Below, piece after piece: positions 8,100 through 17,367 of a stretch of 64,000 nt of DNA (the stretch's first letter is position 1; each line of letters opens with the position of its first letter). The stretch spans positions 1 through 64,000 of the forward strand of contig NZ_FNHI01000019.1 of assembly GCF_900103455.1 (NCBI RefSeq), in the 5' to 3' direction. Source of the stretch: Streptomyces wuyuanensis. GTDB taxonomy: Bacteria > Actinomycetota > Actinomycetes > Streptomycetales > Streptomycetaceae. The notes beneath the pieces are model-generated. The model had not been told where the DNA came from, searched no databases, and was given only the letters and a program-made list of their open reading frames with translations. Position numbers and translations under genes: made by a program.

Positions 8100-9350
8100 A
8101 TGCCTGAAGTCATTTTCAGTGTGGACCAAACGAAGTCGATGCGTGATCAGGACACTCCTGGGCACAACAGGTGGCACCCGGACGTCCCCACCGCCACCAT
8201 GGTGAAGCCCGGAGCCGAGTTCCGTATGGAATGCCGTGACTGGACCGACTGCCAGGTAGGCAACAACGACTCCGCGAACGACGTACGCGACATCGACCTG
8301 ACCATCCCCCACATGCTCAGCGGCCCGATAGGCGTCGAGGGGGCCGAACCGGGCGACCTGCTCGTCGTCGACATACTCGACCTCGGCCCCGTGCCACAGC
8401 AGTCCGGGGACTCGGCGGGCCAGGGCTGGGGCTACACCGGCATCTTCGCCAAGGCCAACGGCGGCGGCTTCCTGACCGACTACTTCCCCGACGCCTACAA
8501 GGCGATCTGGGACTTCCACGGCCAGCAGGCAGTCTCCCGCCATCTGCCCGGGATCCGCTTCACCGGCATCACCCACCCCGGGCTCTTCGGAACGGCTCCT
8601 TCGGCGGAGCTGCTGGCGCGGTGGAACGCCCGCGAGAAGGCACTGATCGACACGGACCCGGACCGGGTGCCGCCCCTCGCCGTACCCCCGGACGCCTCCC
8701 ACGCCCTCGCCGGCACGGCCACCGGGGATCTCGCCCAGCGCATCGCCGCGGAAGGAGCGCGCACGGTGCCGGCCCGTGAGAACGGAGGAAACCACGACAT
8801 CAAGAACTTCACGCGGGGTTCGCGGGTGTTCTACCCCGTGCACGTGAAGGACGCCAAACTCTCCGGCGGAGACCTGCACTTCAGCCAGGGCGACGGAGAG
8901 ATCACGTTCTGCGGCGCCATCGAGATGGGTGGCTTCATCGACTTCCACGTCGACTTGATCAAGGGCGGAATGGAGACCTACGGGATCTCCACCAACCCTG
9001 TGTTCATGCCCGGAAACGTCGAGCCGCGCTACTCGGAGTTCCTCACGTTCATCGGAATCTCCGTCGACCACGACACGGACACGAACTACTACCTGGACGC
9101 GACGCTGGCCTACCGCCGCGCCTGCCTGAACGCCGTCGAGTACTTCAGGAGGTTCGGCTACAGCGGTGAGCAGGCGTACCTCCTGCTCGGCTCCGCGCCC
9201 GTCGAGGGACGTATCAGCGGCATCGTCGACATCCCGAACGCGTGCTGCTCGCTGTACGTGCCGACCGCCATCTTCGACTTCGACGTGCGGCCGTCTCCCT
9301 CCGGACCGATGAAGGCCGATCGCGGCCAGGCCGCGCTGACCAGCACCTGA
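8100..9350 (+). CDS. fmdA: formamidase (acetamidase/formamidase family)
   Basis: 416 residues from ATG. Typical FmdA sequence throughout: MPEVIFSVDQTKSM, NRWHPDVPTATMVKPG, GNNDSANDVRDIDLT, GPIGVEGAEPGDLLVVDI, QGWGYTGIFAKANGGGFLTDYFP, ARENGGNHDIKN (Glu and His of the active site), and QGDGEITFCGAIEM. It hydrolyses formamide to formate and ammonia in the cytoplasm. It is the last gene of the zinc-ribbon/AmiS/formamidase operon and is followed by a strong terminator. With the divergent formate dehydrogenase it can complete formamide oxidation to CO2 while feeding ammonia to nitrogen metabolism. Confidence 0.95.
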   Translation: MPEVIFSVDQTKSMRDQDTPGHNRWHPDVPTATMVKPGAEFRMECRDWTDCQVGNNDSANDVRDIDLTIPHMLSGPIGVEGAEPGDLLVVDILDLGPVPQQSGDSAGQGWGYTGIFAKANGGGFLTDYFPDAYKAIWDFHGQQAVSRHLPGIRFTGITHPGLFGTAPSAELLARWNAREKALIDTDPDRVPPLAVPPDASHALAGTATGDLAQRIAAEGARTVPARENGGNHDIKNFTRGSRVFYPVHVKDAKLSGGDLHFSQGDGEITFCGAIEMGGFIDFHVDLIKGGMETYGISTNPVFMPGNVEPRYSEFLTFIGISVDHDTDTNYYLDATLAYRRACLNAVEYFRRFGYSGEQAYLLLGSAPVEGRISGIVDIPNACCSLYVPTAIFDFDVRPSPSGPMKADRGQAALTST

Positions 9351-9372
9351 CCGGACAGCCACGGTCCCCGGC

Positions 9373-9405
9373 CACGGCCCCGCAGACCCCGCCTGCGGGG
9401 CCGTG
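9373..9405. terminator. 13-bp perfect hairpin after formamidase
   Basis: CACGGCCCCGCAG (9373-9385) pairs perfectly with CTGCGGGGCCGTG (9393-9405), with a 7-base loop. It sits 22 bases past the formamidase stop and before the convergent fasciclin gene. Confidence 0.85.
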
Positions 9406-9601
9406 AGCATGGGCCCGGCGTCCGTGCGCGACGCCCCGGTCGAATCTCTCCCGTGCGGATCCGTCAAGCCGGCGGGCCTGACCCGCGGTCGTTGGACGGG
9501 CAGTGCGTCGCCACCGCTGAACCGCCATGGCTTCCGAGCTCGCCGACACACACGCCAAGGCCGGGCAGCCGGAGCAAATCCGGCGACCCGGCCTGCGCAG
9601 A

Positions 9602-10258
9602 TCAGGACTTGGGCATCAGGACCGTGTCGACGATGTACACGGTGGCGTTGGCCGTGGGGACGTTGCCGCAAACCACCTTGGAGTTGTCGTTGACGGTGTA
9701 GCTCTGGCCGGAGCCCCTGGTGGTGAGGGCGGACTTCTGGAGGGTGTCGTAGGTGCCGGTGCCGAGTTGCTGCGGGGTGAGCCTCTCACCGACGACGTGG
9801 TAGGTGAGGATCTCGGTGAGCATCTGCTTGTCGGCGAGGACCTTGTCCAGGTCGGCCTTGGGAATCTTGGCGAAGGCGTCGTTGGTGGGGGCGAAGACGG
9901 TGATGTTCTCGGCGTTGTTCAGAGTGTCCACCAGGCCCGCCTTCTTCACGGCGGCGACGAGGGTCGACAGTGCGGGGTTGTTGGAGGCGGCTGTGGCGAC
10001 GGGGTCCTTGGCCATGCCGTCGAAGGAGCCGGCTCCTTCCTTCGGCACGGAAGCGCAGGCCGGACCGAAGGGGCCGGCCGCGGGTGCGGCCTCGTCCACA
10101 GCGGGCGTCGACTGCTCCTCGGCCGGGGCCGAGGTGGCGGCCTTGTCCGCGGCCGCGTCGGAGCCGCTGTCGCCACCGCCGCAGGCGCTCAGGGTGAGCG
10201 GCAGAACGGCGGCCGCGGTGACGGCGACGGCGGTACGACGGAAGCGCAGGGCATGCAT
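9602..10258 (-). CDS. fasciclin-domain (FAS1) lipoprotein
   Basis: 218 residues from ATG 10256-10258, with AAGGAGA six bases upstream. It has a lipoprotein signal peptide with lipobox LTLSAC (Cys26), then an Ala/Glu/Pro-rich linker, then one FAS1 domain (about residues 85-215) with NNPALSTLVAAVKKAGLV, ITVFAPTNDAFAKIP, and ILTYHVVGERL. FAS1 proteins mediate adhesion or bind surface ligands; this resembles mycobacterial MPT70/MPT83, which are controlled by SigK. A sigK-rskA pair lies two genes away, so SigK control is a reasonable inference. It is followed toward its 3' end by the terminator shared with formamidase. Confidence 0.88.
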   Translation of the reverse strand: MHALRFRRTAVAVTAAAVLPLTLSACGGGDSGSDAAADKAATSAPAEEQSTPAVDEAAPAAGPFGPACASVPKEGAGSFDGMAKDPVATAASNNPALSTLVAAVKKAGLVDTLNNAENITVFAPTNDAFAKIPKADLDKVLADKQMLTEILTYHVVGERLTPQQLGTGTYDTLQKSALTTRGSGQSYTVNDNSKVVCGNVPTANATVYIVDTVLMPKS

Positions 10259-10349
10259 CTCTGTCTCCTTGGGTGTTCTCATGGCTACCTGACGTGATGG
10301 TCAAGTGGTGTGAGGGCCTGCCGCACAGCGCGGCGAGGCAGGCGGTGGT

Positions 10350-11933
10350 CTAGCCGACGCTGACGAGCACGGAGTGCCGGCCGCTCGCACCGTCGGGCGC
10401 CGTCCGGGTTCGCATCTCCGTCTGCGTCTCTCCGGTGCGGTCGGTCGCGCGGACGGTCAAAGTGTGGCTTCCGGGGGTGGCGTTCCAGGGGAAGGACCAC
10501 TGGCGCCAGGTGTCGGTGGTGTGTTCGGCCGCGAGGGCGGCGGGCTTCCAGGGGCCGTCGTCGACGCGGATCTCCACGCTGTCGATGCCTCGGTGCTGGG
10601 CCCAGGCGACTCCGGCGACCATGACGGTTCCGGGTTTCGGCCGGGCGAACGGTTTGGGGGTGTCGATGCGGGACTGGGTCTTGACCGGAGCCTTGGGGGC
10701 CCAGTTGCGCCTCACCCAGTAGGCGTCGTAGTCGGCGAAGGTGGTGAGTTCGATGTCCTCGATCCACTTGCAGGCGGACACGTACCCGTAGAGCCCGAAT
10801 ACCACCATGCGGACCGGGAAGCCGTGGTCGAACGGGAGGGGCCGGCCGTTCATGCCGACCGCGAGGATCGCGTCGCGACCGTCCATGACGTCCTCCACCG
10901 GAGTTCCCAGTGTCATGCCGTCGACGGACCGGGACACCAACTGGTCGGCGGGACCGCCGCGTGACGGGGGCTTCACTCCCGCCTCCTGCAGGAGAGAGGC
11001 GAGCCGTACGCCCGTCCAGCGCGCGTTTCCCACGTAAGGGCCGCCGACCTCGTTGGAGACACAGGTCAACGTAATGTCTCGCTCGATCAGTTCACGCTCG
11101 AGCAGGTCCTCGAAGGACAGCGTGAGCGGACGGCGCACGCCATTGCCGTGGAGCCGCAGACGCCAGGTCGTCGCGTCCACTTTCGGAACCACCAGGGCCG
11201 TGTCGACCCGGTAGAAGTCCTTGTTCGGAGTGATGAACGGCTTCAGGCCCGGGACCTTCAGCACCGCACCGGAAGGTACGGGTCGGGCCGGGGAACCGGA
11301 AGCAGGCAGACGGACCGCCGCCCGGGACCTCAGGGCGCTGCCGCTTCGGGCGGAGGCGAGTTCACGTCCCAGCACGGTTGCCCCGGCCGAGGCGGCGGCA
11401 GCGGCGGAGGCGGCGATGAGGAATCCCCGGCGGTCCCAGTCCCCGGCCCCGGCAGGGGTGCCGGGCGCGCTGTCGCAGCTCACTGCCAGTCGGCCCGCCA
11501 GCAGATACAGCAGCGCGGACGCGGCGAGCGCCCCCACCACAGACGGCAGCGCGTCCGCCCAGGACGCCGAATCCGGTCGTCCGAGCGCGGCCGCGGCACC
11601 CGTCACGCCGAACAGCAGCGACCCGAACACGGCCGTCCTCCGGTGCCGGAGTGCCAGTAGGCCGTGTACGACGGCGAACACCGACAGCACCATCACGATG
11701 CAGAGTTGCAGAACCAACTTGTCGCTGGTCCCGAACTGACGGACAGCCCAGTCCTTCACCGGCGCCGGGGTGGCGTCGACGACCCAACCACCTACCGCCT
11801 TCACCGGGCCTGCCTCCGGCCTGACCGCGGCCCCTGCGAGTTCCGCCACTGCCAACGCCCCGAAAGCAGCCAGCAAACCACTGGCACAGGCCAGGAGCCG
11901 ACGGCTCACGGAAGAAGCACTCTCGATCGTCAC
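10350..11933 (-). CDS. membrane-anchored molybdopterin-dependent (sulfite-oxidase-type) oxidoreductase
   Basis: 527 residues from GTG 11931-11933; start uncertain, as no strong ribosome site is present and an in-frame ATG lies at 11958-11960. The first 170 residues contain about five membrane helices. An internal twin-arginine-like segment, WDRRGFLIAASAAAAASAG (about 170-195), precedes the periplasmic domain. That domain carries the molybdopterin fold with DITLTCVSNEVGG (Moco-ligand Cys near residue 290), GTPVEDVMDGRDAILAVGMNGRPLP, HGFPVRMV, and a C-terminal Mo-co dimerisation domain with VAGVAWAQHRGIDSVEIRVDDGPW. It presumably reduces or oxidises an unknown substrate outside the membrane. 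It lies between the fasciclin gene and sigK and is likely part of the SigK regulon. Confidence 0.88.
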   Translation of the reverse strand: MTIESASSVSRRLLACASGLLAAFGALAVAELAGAAVRPEAGPVKAVGGWVVDATPAPVKDWAVRQFGTSDKLVLQLCIVMVLSVFAVVHGLLALRHRRTAVFGSLLFGVTGAAAALGRPDSASWADALPSVVGALAASALLYLLAGRLAVSCDSAPGTPAGAGDWDRRGFLIAASAAAAASAGATVLGRELASARSGSALRSRAAVRLPASGSPARPVPSGAVLKVPGLKPFITPNKDFYRVDTALVVPKVDATTWRLRLHGNGVRRPLTLSFEDLLERELIERDITLTCVSNEVGGPYVGNARWTGVRLASLLQEAGVKPPSRGGPADQLVSRSVDGMTLGTPVEDVMDGRDAILAVGMNGRPLPFDHGFPVRMVVFGLYGYVSACKWIEDIELTTFADYDAYWVRRNWAPKAPVKTQSRIDTPKPFARPKPGTVMVAGVAWAQHRGIDSVEIRVDDGPWKPAALAAEHTTDTWRQWSFPWNATPGSHTLTVRATDRTGETQTEMRTRTAPDGASGRHSVLVSVG

Positions 11934-11958
11934 ACCGGGAATTCGGCACGCCCGCCGC

Positions 11959-11987
11959 ATCCGGATTGGTCCGCCATGCGAATGGAT
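11959..11987 (-). promoter_or_regulatory. possible SigK-type promoter for the molybdopterin oxidoreductase
   Basis: On the reverse strand CATCCA (11982-11987) and CCGGAT (11959-11964) are separated by 17 bases. The mycobacterial SigK consensus is close to CCATCC-N17/18-CCGAAT. The -10 would sit about 25 bases before the GTG start. One mismatch at the -10 and no experimental support. Confidence 0.25.
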
Positions 11988-12291
11988 GAACGGGGGCGGA
12001 CTTCGTTGACACAGGACCAGTGCATCCACTCCCCCACGGGAGGACCCGAGCCATCCATCGGTGCGGGCAGCCGGTGCACGGTTCGTGGGTCATCGGGTGA
12101 TGCGGAGAGACCGGACGCTGACCGGACCCGCGGGCCCGGCGGTCCGGACGCGAACCCGGATTGAACGCTGCCGATCGGGACAACGGCGTACGGCGCGCTC
12201 CGGTACCGGATTCCTCGCGCGCCAATCCGCATGGCGCTCAGCAGCGAATGGCTGAAGAGGGCTGCTTCGCCCTGATTCGTTGAGGAGATTC

Positions 12292-12885
12292 ATGCCTGTC
12301 CCACGACCCGCCCGGCCCATCGCGGCCGCCGCCGAACACGGTCCGTCAGCGGACGCTCTCCTCGTCCAGGTCGCGCGCGGCGATCAGGACGCTTTCGGTG
12401 AGCTCTACGACCTGGTCAGTGGTGCGGTGTTCGGCACCATCCGCGGTGTTCTACGCGACCCCGCCCAGTCGGAGGAGGTGATGCAGGAGGTGATGATCCA
12501 GGTCTGGCGTACGGCTCCCAGGTTCCAGGCCGACAAGGGCAGCGGAATGAACTGGGTGCTGACGCTGGCGCACCGTCGCGCGGTGGACCGCGTCCGCTCG
12601 GAGCAGGCAACCGTCGACCGCGACCACAAGGCGGCGCTCCTCGACAGCACACCCGCCTACGACCACGTCACCGAGCAGGTCGAGGCGCGTCTCGAGCGCC
12701 AGCAGGTGCGGCGCTGTCTGCGGTTCCTCACCCAGCTCCAGCGGGAGGCTGTCACCCTCGCCTACTACCGGGGCCTGACCTACCGAGAGGTGGCGGAACT
12801 TCTCGGAGTGCCACTCGGCACCGTCAAGACTCGGCTTCGTGACGGGCTCATCCGGCTCCGCGACTGCATGGGGGTAGAGGCATGA
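12292..12885 (+). CDS. sigK: ECF sigma factor SigK
   Basis: 197 residues from ATG, with TGAGGAGATT upstream. Sigma region 2 occupies about residues 25-95 (DAFGELYDLVSGAVFGTIRGVL, EEVMQEVMIQVWRTAPRF, NWVLTLAHRRAVDRVRSEQA) and region 4 about 135-190 (LRFLTQLQREAVTLAYYRGLTYREVAELLGVPLGTVKTRLRDGLIRLRD). The region 2.4 wording and the following RskA gene identify it as SigK. Its stop overlaps the rskA start (ATGA), so the two are translationally coupled. It is divergent from the molybdopterin oxidoreductase. Confidence 0.9.
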   Translation: MPVPRPARPIAAAAEHGPSADALLVQVARGDQDAFGELYDLVSGAVFGTIRGVLRDPAQSEEVMQEVMIQVWRTAPRFQADKGSGMNWVLTLAHRRAVDRVRSEQATVDRDHKAALLDSTPAYDHVTEQVEARLERQQVRRCLRFLTQLQREAVTLAYYRGLTYREVAELLGVPLGTVKTRLRDGLIRLRDCMGVEA

Positions 12886-13628
12886 TGCGCCGCGCAGACA
12901 GCGCCGGCCTGCACACGGCGACCGGCGCGTACGCCCTGCACGCACTGCCCGACAACGAACGCGGCAGCTTCGAACGGCACCTCGTGGACTGCGGCGCATG
13001 CGCTCAGGAAGTCCGTGAGTTGCAAGCGACGGCCGTCCGGCTCGGTCTGGCCGCGACCGTACGGCCGGCTCCCGAAGTGCGGAACCGGGTCGTGGAGCGG
13101 ATCCGGCACATCCGGCAGGAACCGCCACCGGTGGCCCAGTACCGGACACACCGGCTCCGCCGTCTCCCCCGTTTCGTCCTTGCGGCCGCCATCGCCGTCG
13201 GCGTCGCGGGCGGTGTTGCGTTCTGGCAGTACCGGGAAGCCGGCGACGCCCTCGCCGGGGCGGAACACGCACAGGCCGGGGTCGCCGAGGTCTCCCGAGT
13301 GCTGACGGCTTCGGACGCTACCTACACCAGCGGTAGGACGAAGGACGGTGCACGGACGACCGTGGTCGTCTCGCGAGAACGCGACCAGGCGGTACTGCTC
13401 GCCTCCGGCCTCCCGGCGCTGCCGAAAGGCAAGGTCTACCAGCTCTGGTTCGACGACGCCGGAACCATGCGCGATGCGGGCCTGCTCGACGGTGACACAC
13501 GAACCCACACCGTCCTCATGCACGGTCCTGCCCGTGCCGCGTCCGGCATCGGCATCACCGTCGAGCCTTCCGGCGGCTCGGCCGCGCCGACGAGCGCACC
13601 CCTGATGCTCATGGAACTCCCCGCCTGA
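12882..13628 (+). CDS. rskA: anti-sigma-K factor RskA
   Basis: 248 residues, ATG overlapping the sigK stop. The cytoplasmic N-terminus has the anti-sigma helix bundle with ERHLVDCGACAQEV (H-x3-C-x2-C zinc motif). One membrane helix (about residues 92-112, FVLAAAIAVGVAGGVAFW) and the extracytoplasmic RskA domain follow, with LPKGKVYQLWFDDAGTMRDAGLL and GIGITVEPSGGSAAPT. It holds SigK inactive at the membrane until regulated proteolysis releases it (known for the mycobacterial pair). Full length, with no defect visible. Confidence 0.92.
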   Translation: MMRRADSAGLHTATGAYALHALPDNERGSFERHLVDCGACAQEVRELQATAVRLGLAATVRPAPEVRNRVVERIRHIRQEPPPVAQYRTHRLRRLPRFVLAAAIAVGVAGGVAFWQYREAGDALAGAEHAQAGVAEVSRVLTASDATYTSGRTKDGARTTVVVSRERDQAVLLASGLPALPKGKVYQLWFDDAGTMRDAGLLDGDTRTHTVLMHGPARAASGIGITVEPSGGSAAPTSAPLMLMELPA

Positions 13629-13649
13629 CGGAACGCGGCAACCACCGGC

Positions 13650-13838
13650 CCCGCCCGCACCTCCGTCCGCTGGGCACCTGCCCATCTGCTCGAGGAGACC
13701 GGCCGCCACTACGGCCACGCCGACATCCTCGGCGAACTGATGGTCGATCAGCCGGACGCTGCCCCCGGCGAAAGCAGACGACAGTTCCGTCATGGCCAAC
13801 GAGCGCGGTCCGTCAGGCTCGAGTGGTTGACCTGGTGA
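13650..13838 (+). pseudogene. DinB/DUF664 protein, C-terminal fragment
   Basis: The frame reads ARTSVRWAPAHLLEETGRHYGHADILGELMVDQ and stops at 13836-13838. The wording RWxxxHxxEETxRHxGHADIL is the C-terminal helix of the DinB-like DUF664 family, with its metal-binding His pattern. Nothing of the N-terminal three quarters is present after the rskA stop, so this is a gene tail. Its last bases overlap the end of the convergent CHAT-TPR gene. Confidence 0.5.
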
Positions 13839-16800
13839 CATACGTGCGCACGGAGTCGGGAAGCTCCCGGCCCGTCACGGCGGTCCACGTGTGGGTCAGG
13901 GCGTCGAGGCCGAGCGCGGCGGTGAGGCGGCGCAGGTGGTCCGCCCCCGGGCCCGTGCCCGGGTTGGGGAAGTCGTCGAACTGTGTCACGCAGCGCACGA
14001 CGTGCTCCAGCGCGGCGGGCAGGTCGCCCTGGCGCTGGGCGAGTGAGCCGAGCGCGCCGTGGCTGGTCGCCGTGCCGGGCCTGTTGCCGGCCTCCTCGAA
14101 GTCGGCGAGGGCCTGCCGGTACCACGATTCGGCCTCTGCGTAGCGGGAGCGTGCCTCGGCGAGCCGTCCCAGTGCGTGGTGTGTCGTGCCGAGCGAGGAA
14201 CGGTCGGCGATGGCGGTGAAGGCGGGGAGGCTGCGCAGGAGCCATCCTTCCGCCTCGTCCCAGCGCTCCCGCAGGTGCGCGAGTTCGCCGAGGAGGTAGT
14301 CGATTCGGGCCGCGCCGACGGCGTCGCCCAGCTTCTCCCGGGTGACGAGGGCGTCGCGGTACAACCGCTCGGCCGTGTCCAGGTCTCCCCGGTAGTGGGC
14401 GACTTCGCCGAGCGCGAGCGTCACCGCCGCCTGGCCCGGGACGTCCTGGAGCGCCCGGAGCGTTCCCAGCGCCACGCGGTAGTGCCGCTCGGCGTCGTCC
14501 CAGCGCCGCCGCATCCACGCGACCCAGCCGAGCTTCTGTCGCGCGGTCGCGGTGCCGCCCTGGTCCTTCACGGCTTCGCATTCGGCGCGGCTCTGCTCGT
14601 ACCAGCGGTCGGCCGCGTCCCATTGGCCTTCCGCGAGCGCGAGGTCACCGAAGCCGAGGCAGATGGCGGCCACGCCCTGCCGGTAGCCGAGGTCGCGGGC
14701 GGCCGTGAGCGCTTGGTCCAGCCACGCCCTTGCCTCGGCGAGGCGTCCCGTCTGCATGTAGACCCTGCCCAGTTGGGAGGCGACGACGGCGCTTTGGCGC
14801 CGCCGCCGCTCGTCGTCGGGCTGGTCGAGCAGCAGGGCGTGGGCCTTGTGGTAGGTGCTCTCGGCGGTGGCGAAGTCGGCGAGGGGCGAGGCGGTCAGCT
14901 CGGCGGTGACGAACAGCAGCCAGAGACTGCTGCCTTGCTCGGTCGTCCTCGGCGGGTTGCCCTCGTCGTCCTCGACGGCCAGCTGGACCCGATCGGTCCA
15001 GCGGCGCAGCTCCTCGGTGCGGCCGGTGCGCGTCCATTCGGAGTGCAGCAGGAGTCCGAGGTGGCCGGCGGCCTGCCACCACCCTTCGTCGAGGGCTTCG
15101 CGGAGCGCGTGGGTGAGGTTGGCGGTGTGGAGCTCCGCGACCGCGGTCCCGATCTCCGCGTTGCCCGACACGATCTGTGTGTACGTCCAGGCCGCCAGTC
15201 TCGTCATGGCGTAGACGAAGGAATGCCGTGCGGCGCACAGCTCCGCGTCGAAGTCGGCGCCCTCGTCGGCCGCGTCTGCCTGCCACTGGTCGCGGAAGTG
15301 GGCCGGCAACGCGGGGTGCAGCCGGTACACGGCGCCCCCGACTTCGACGAGCAGCCCTGCGCGCGCGGCCTCCTCGAGCGCCGCGCTCCACTGTTCGTGC
15401 GGGGTCGCGCGGAAGCGCTCGGGGGCGCCGCTCTCCTCCGACAGCAGGGCCAGCACGTCCGCGTCGGCGACGGCGTGGCACAGGGCGGTCGCGGCGAGGA
15501 GCCCGCGAGTGCGGGGTGTGAGCCGGGCGGTCGAGTAGGCGAGGCTCGCGGCCAGCGAACCGGTGCGGCCCGTGCCGTATCCGGTGGGCAGCGGGGTGGT
15601 GCCGCGCAGCCCGGCGAGGAGGACGTCGGCGTCGGTGTTGTCCAGGTGCGGCAGGACGAGGCGCATGGTCAGGGGGTGCCCGTCGAGCCACCTGAGCAGT
15701 TCGGCGAAGGCGGGCGCTGCACGGCGGGGCAGTGCGTTGGGGTAGGGCGCCAGCAGGTCGTCGGTGTAGGCGGAGCTCTCCTCGGGGGACAGGCCGGTGA
15801 GCTCGATCCGGCGCAGCTCACCGAGGCGGCTTTCCGGGGTACGGCTCGTCATCAGCACCGCGCTCGCGCCGAGGTCGCCGAGGAAGCCTGCGATCGCGGC
15901 AAGGTCGTCGTCGTCCAGCGCCTCGACGTTGTCCCAGACAAGCAGCAGCCGTTCGCGGTGCAGCAGGTCCCGGACCATGGTGCGCCGCCGGGTCTCGTCC
16001 GCCGCGGCGAAGGGCTGGCCGAGGACGCTCATCCCGATGCCCGCAACCACCGCTGCCGCCCCGAAGGCAGGCAGTCCGGGGTCGAAGGTGTGCCATACGA
16101 CGTGTTCGGGCGCCCGGACGCCTCCCGTGTCGCGCCACCAGCGGCCGAAGGCCTTCGCCAGTTCGGACTTCCCTGTACCGGCCGGACCGTGCAGCAAGGT
16201 CACCGGGCAGGCGGCGATCGAGGCTTCCAACTGGTGGAATTCGTGGTCGCGGCCGACGAACGTTCCCACCCCGGCGAGCGGATCGCGGACGGCGGGCCGC
16301 GCGACGGGGGACGCGAAACGGGGGAAGCGCACGTCCGCGCGGGCGTAGTGCACCGGTATGAGCCAGTCCTGCAAGGGGATGTGTCCCGTGGGGCCGGGAC
16401 GGTCCGGGTGGCGCGACATCCTGGCGCGTCCGGCGACGACCGCGTCGGACACGCTGCCGCCCGCGAAGAGGTTCGCGTAGAAGGCGGTCATGAAGTGCGT
16501 GGCGGCGACCGCGTACACGGTGTAGGCCATGGCCACGACGGCGACGACGCCGTCCGCGATGAGCCTGGTCGCGATCGCGGTCTCCAGGGCGGCGCCCACG
16601 GCACCCGACTGGCACGCGTTGAGCACGACGACCGGGACCCTGGCGTCGGCCAGTACCCGGGCCACCTGGGAGGCGCGGACGCGTTCGGCGCCCACGCCTG
16701 GTTTCTCGAACAGGAGCATGGCCTCGTCGCCGAGTTCGCCGTGGCAGTCCAAGTGGACCACCTGGAAGGGCCGTCCCTGTTCAGAGGCCGCGGCGAGCGC

Positions 16801-17367
16801 GTCGGCGAGGCCGTCCAGCGTCGGCGGCCGTACCACGACGACCTCCACGGTGTCGTTGTCGACGGCGGCGAGCATGGGCCGGGCGATCGCACGGAAGGCC
16901 ACGTCGCGGGCCCCGGACGGCCGGGAGATCATCATCAGCACCCGCGGCCGCTTCCCGGTCACGGCGAAGCCGGGTATGTCGTCGGGGGTGTCGAGCACCC
17001 GGGTGAACCGCACACCGTCCAGCGCGAGCGGGGTCGGGCGCGCCGGGTCCGTGATCAGCTCCCACGGCAGGCGCAGCCACGCTGGGTGGCTGGAGCGCAG
17101 TTCCATGACGGGCGCCTGCGTCATACGCCACGTCCGGTAGGCGTCGGGCACGTCGCCGAAGGCCGCTGCGAACATCCGGCGGCCCCAGCCGGTCAGTTCG
17201 GCGGCGATCCGCCTGCCCCGTTCGGCGTACTCGCCGAACGGGACCTGCGGGTAGTCTTCCAGGTACCAGCGCAGGTCGGCAGGTCCGGTGTCACCAAGCA
17301 GGGCGAGGTCGTCTCCGGCGGACGTGACGACGGCGCGCCCGGGTTCAGGGAAGCTGACCCGCGCCAC
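13813..17367 (-). CDS. CHAT-protease / STAND-ATPase / TPR protein
   Basis: 1,184 residues from GTG 17365-17367; the start overlaps the previous gene by 23 bases. Domain order: N-terminal CHAT caspase-like protease (about residues 60-320) with catalytic His209 in VVHLDCHGELG and Cys252 in VVLNACQSGAVG. Next is a STAND/NB-ARC ATPase (about 375-620) with Walker A GPAGTGKSE (Lys400), Walker B-like LLLVWDNVEALDD, and sensor segment VLMTSRTPESR; it is followed by a winged-helix-like region. The C-terminus has a long TPR array (about 860-1150: AESTYHKAHALL, AEARAWLDQAL, AERHYRVAL, AERLYRDAL). CHAT-STAND-TPR proteins are proposed sensors that oligomerise and cleave targets in conflict or programmed-death systems. 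The adjoining membrane protein is a likely partner. No target is visible. Confidence 0.9.
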   Translation of the reverse strand: MARVSFPEPGRAVVTSAGDDLALLGDTGPADLRWYLEDYPQVPFGEYAERGRRIAAELTGWGRRMFAAAFGDVPDAYRTWRMTQAPVMELRSSHPAWLRLPWELITDPARPTPLALDGVRFTRVLDTPDDIPGFAVTGKRPRVLMMISRPSGARDVAFRAIARPMLAAVDNDTVEVVVVRPPTLDGLADALAAASEQGRPFQVVHLDCHGELGDEAMLLFEKPGVGAERVRASQVARVLADARVPVVVLNACQSGAVGAALETAIATRLIADGVVAVVAMAYTVYAVAATHFMTAFYANLFAGGSVSDAVVAGRARMSRHPDRPGPTGHIPLQDWLIPVHYARADVRFPRFASPVARPAVRDPLAGVGTFVGRDHEFHQLEASIAACPVTLLHGPAGTGKSELAKAFGRWWRDTGGVRAPEHVVWHTFDPGLPAFGAAAVVAGIGMSVLGQPFAAADETRRRTMVRDLLHRERLLLVWDNVEALDDDDLAAIAGFLGDLGASAVLMTSRTPESRLGELRRIELTGLSPEESSAYTDDLLAPYPNALPRRAAPAFAELLRWLDGHPLTMRLVLPHLDNTDADVLLAGLRGTTPLPTGYGTGRTGSLAASLAYSTARLTPRTRGLLAATALCHAVADADVLALLSEESGAPERFRATPHEQWSAALEEAARAGLLVEVGGAVYRLHPALPAHFRDQWQADAADEGADFDAELCAARHSFVYAMTRLAAWTYTQIVSGNAEIGTAVAELHTANLTHALREALDEGWWQAAGHLGLLLHSEWTRTGRTEELRRWTDRVQLAVEDDEGNPPRTTEQGSSLWLLFVTAELTASPLADFATAESTYHKAHALLLDQPDDERRRRQSAVVASQLGRVYMQTGRLAEARAWLDQALTAARDLGYRQGVAAICLGFGDLALAEGQWDAADRWYEQSRAECEAVKDQGGTATARQKLGWVAWMRRRWDDAERHYRVALGTLRALQDVPGQAAVTLALGEVAHYRGDLDTAERLYRDALVTREKLGDAVGAARIDYLLGELAHLRERWDEAEGWLLRSLPAFTAIADRSSLGTTHHALGRLAEARSRYAEAESWYRQALADFEEAGNRPGTATSHGALGSLAQRQGDLPAALEHVVRCVTQFDDFPNPGTGPGADHLRRLTAALGLDALTHTWTAVTGRELPDSVRTYVTRSTTRA

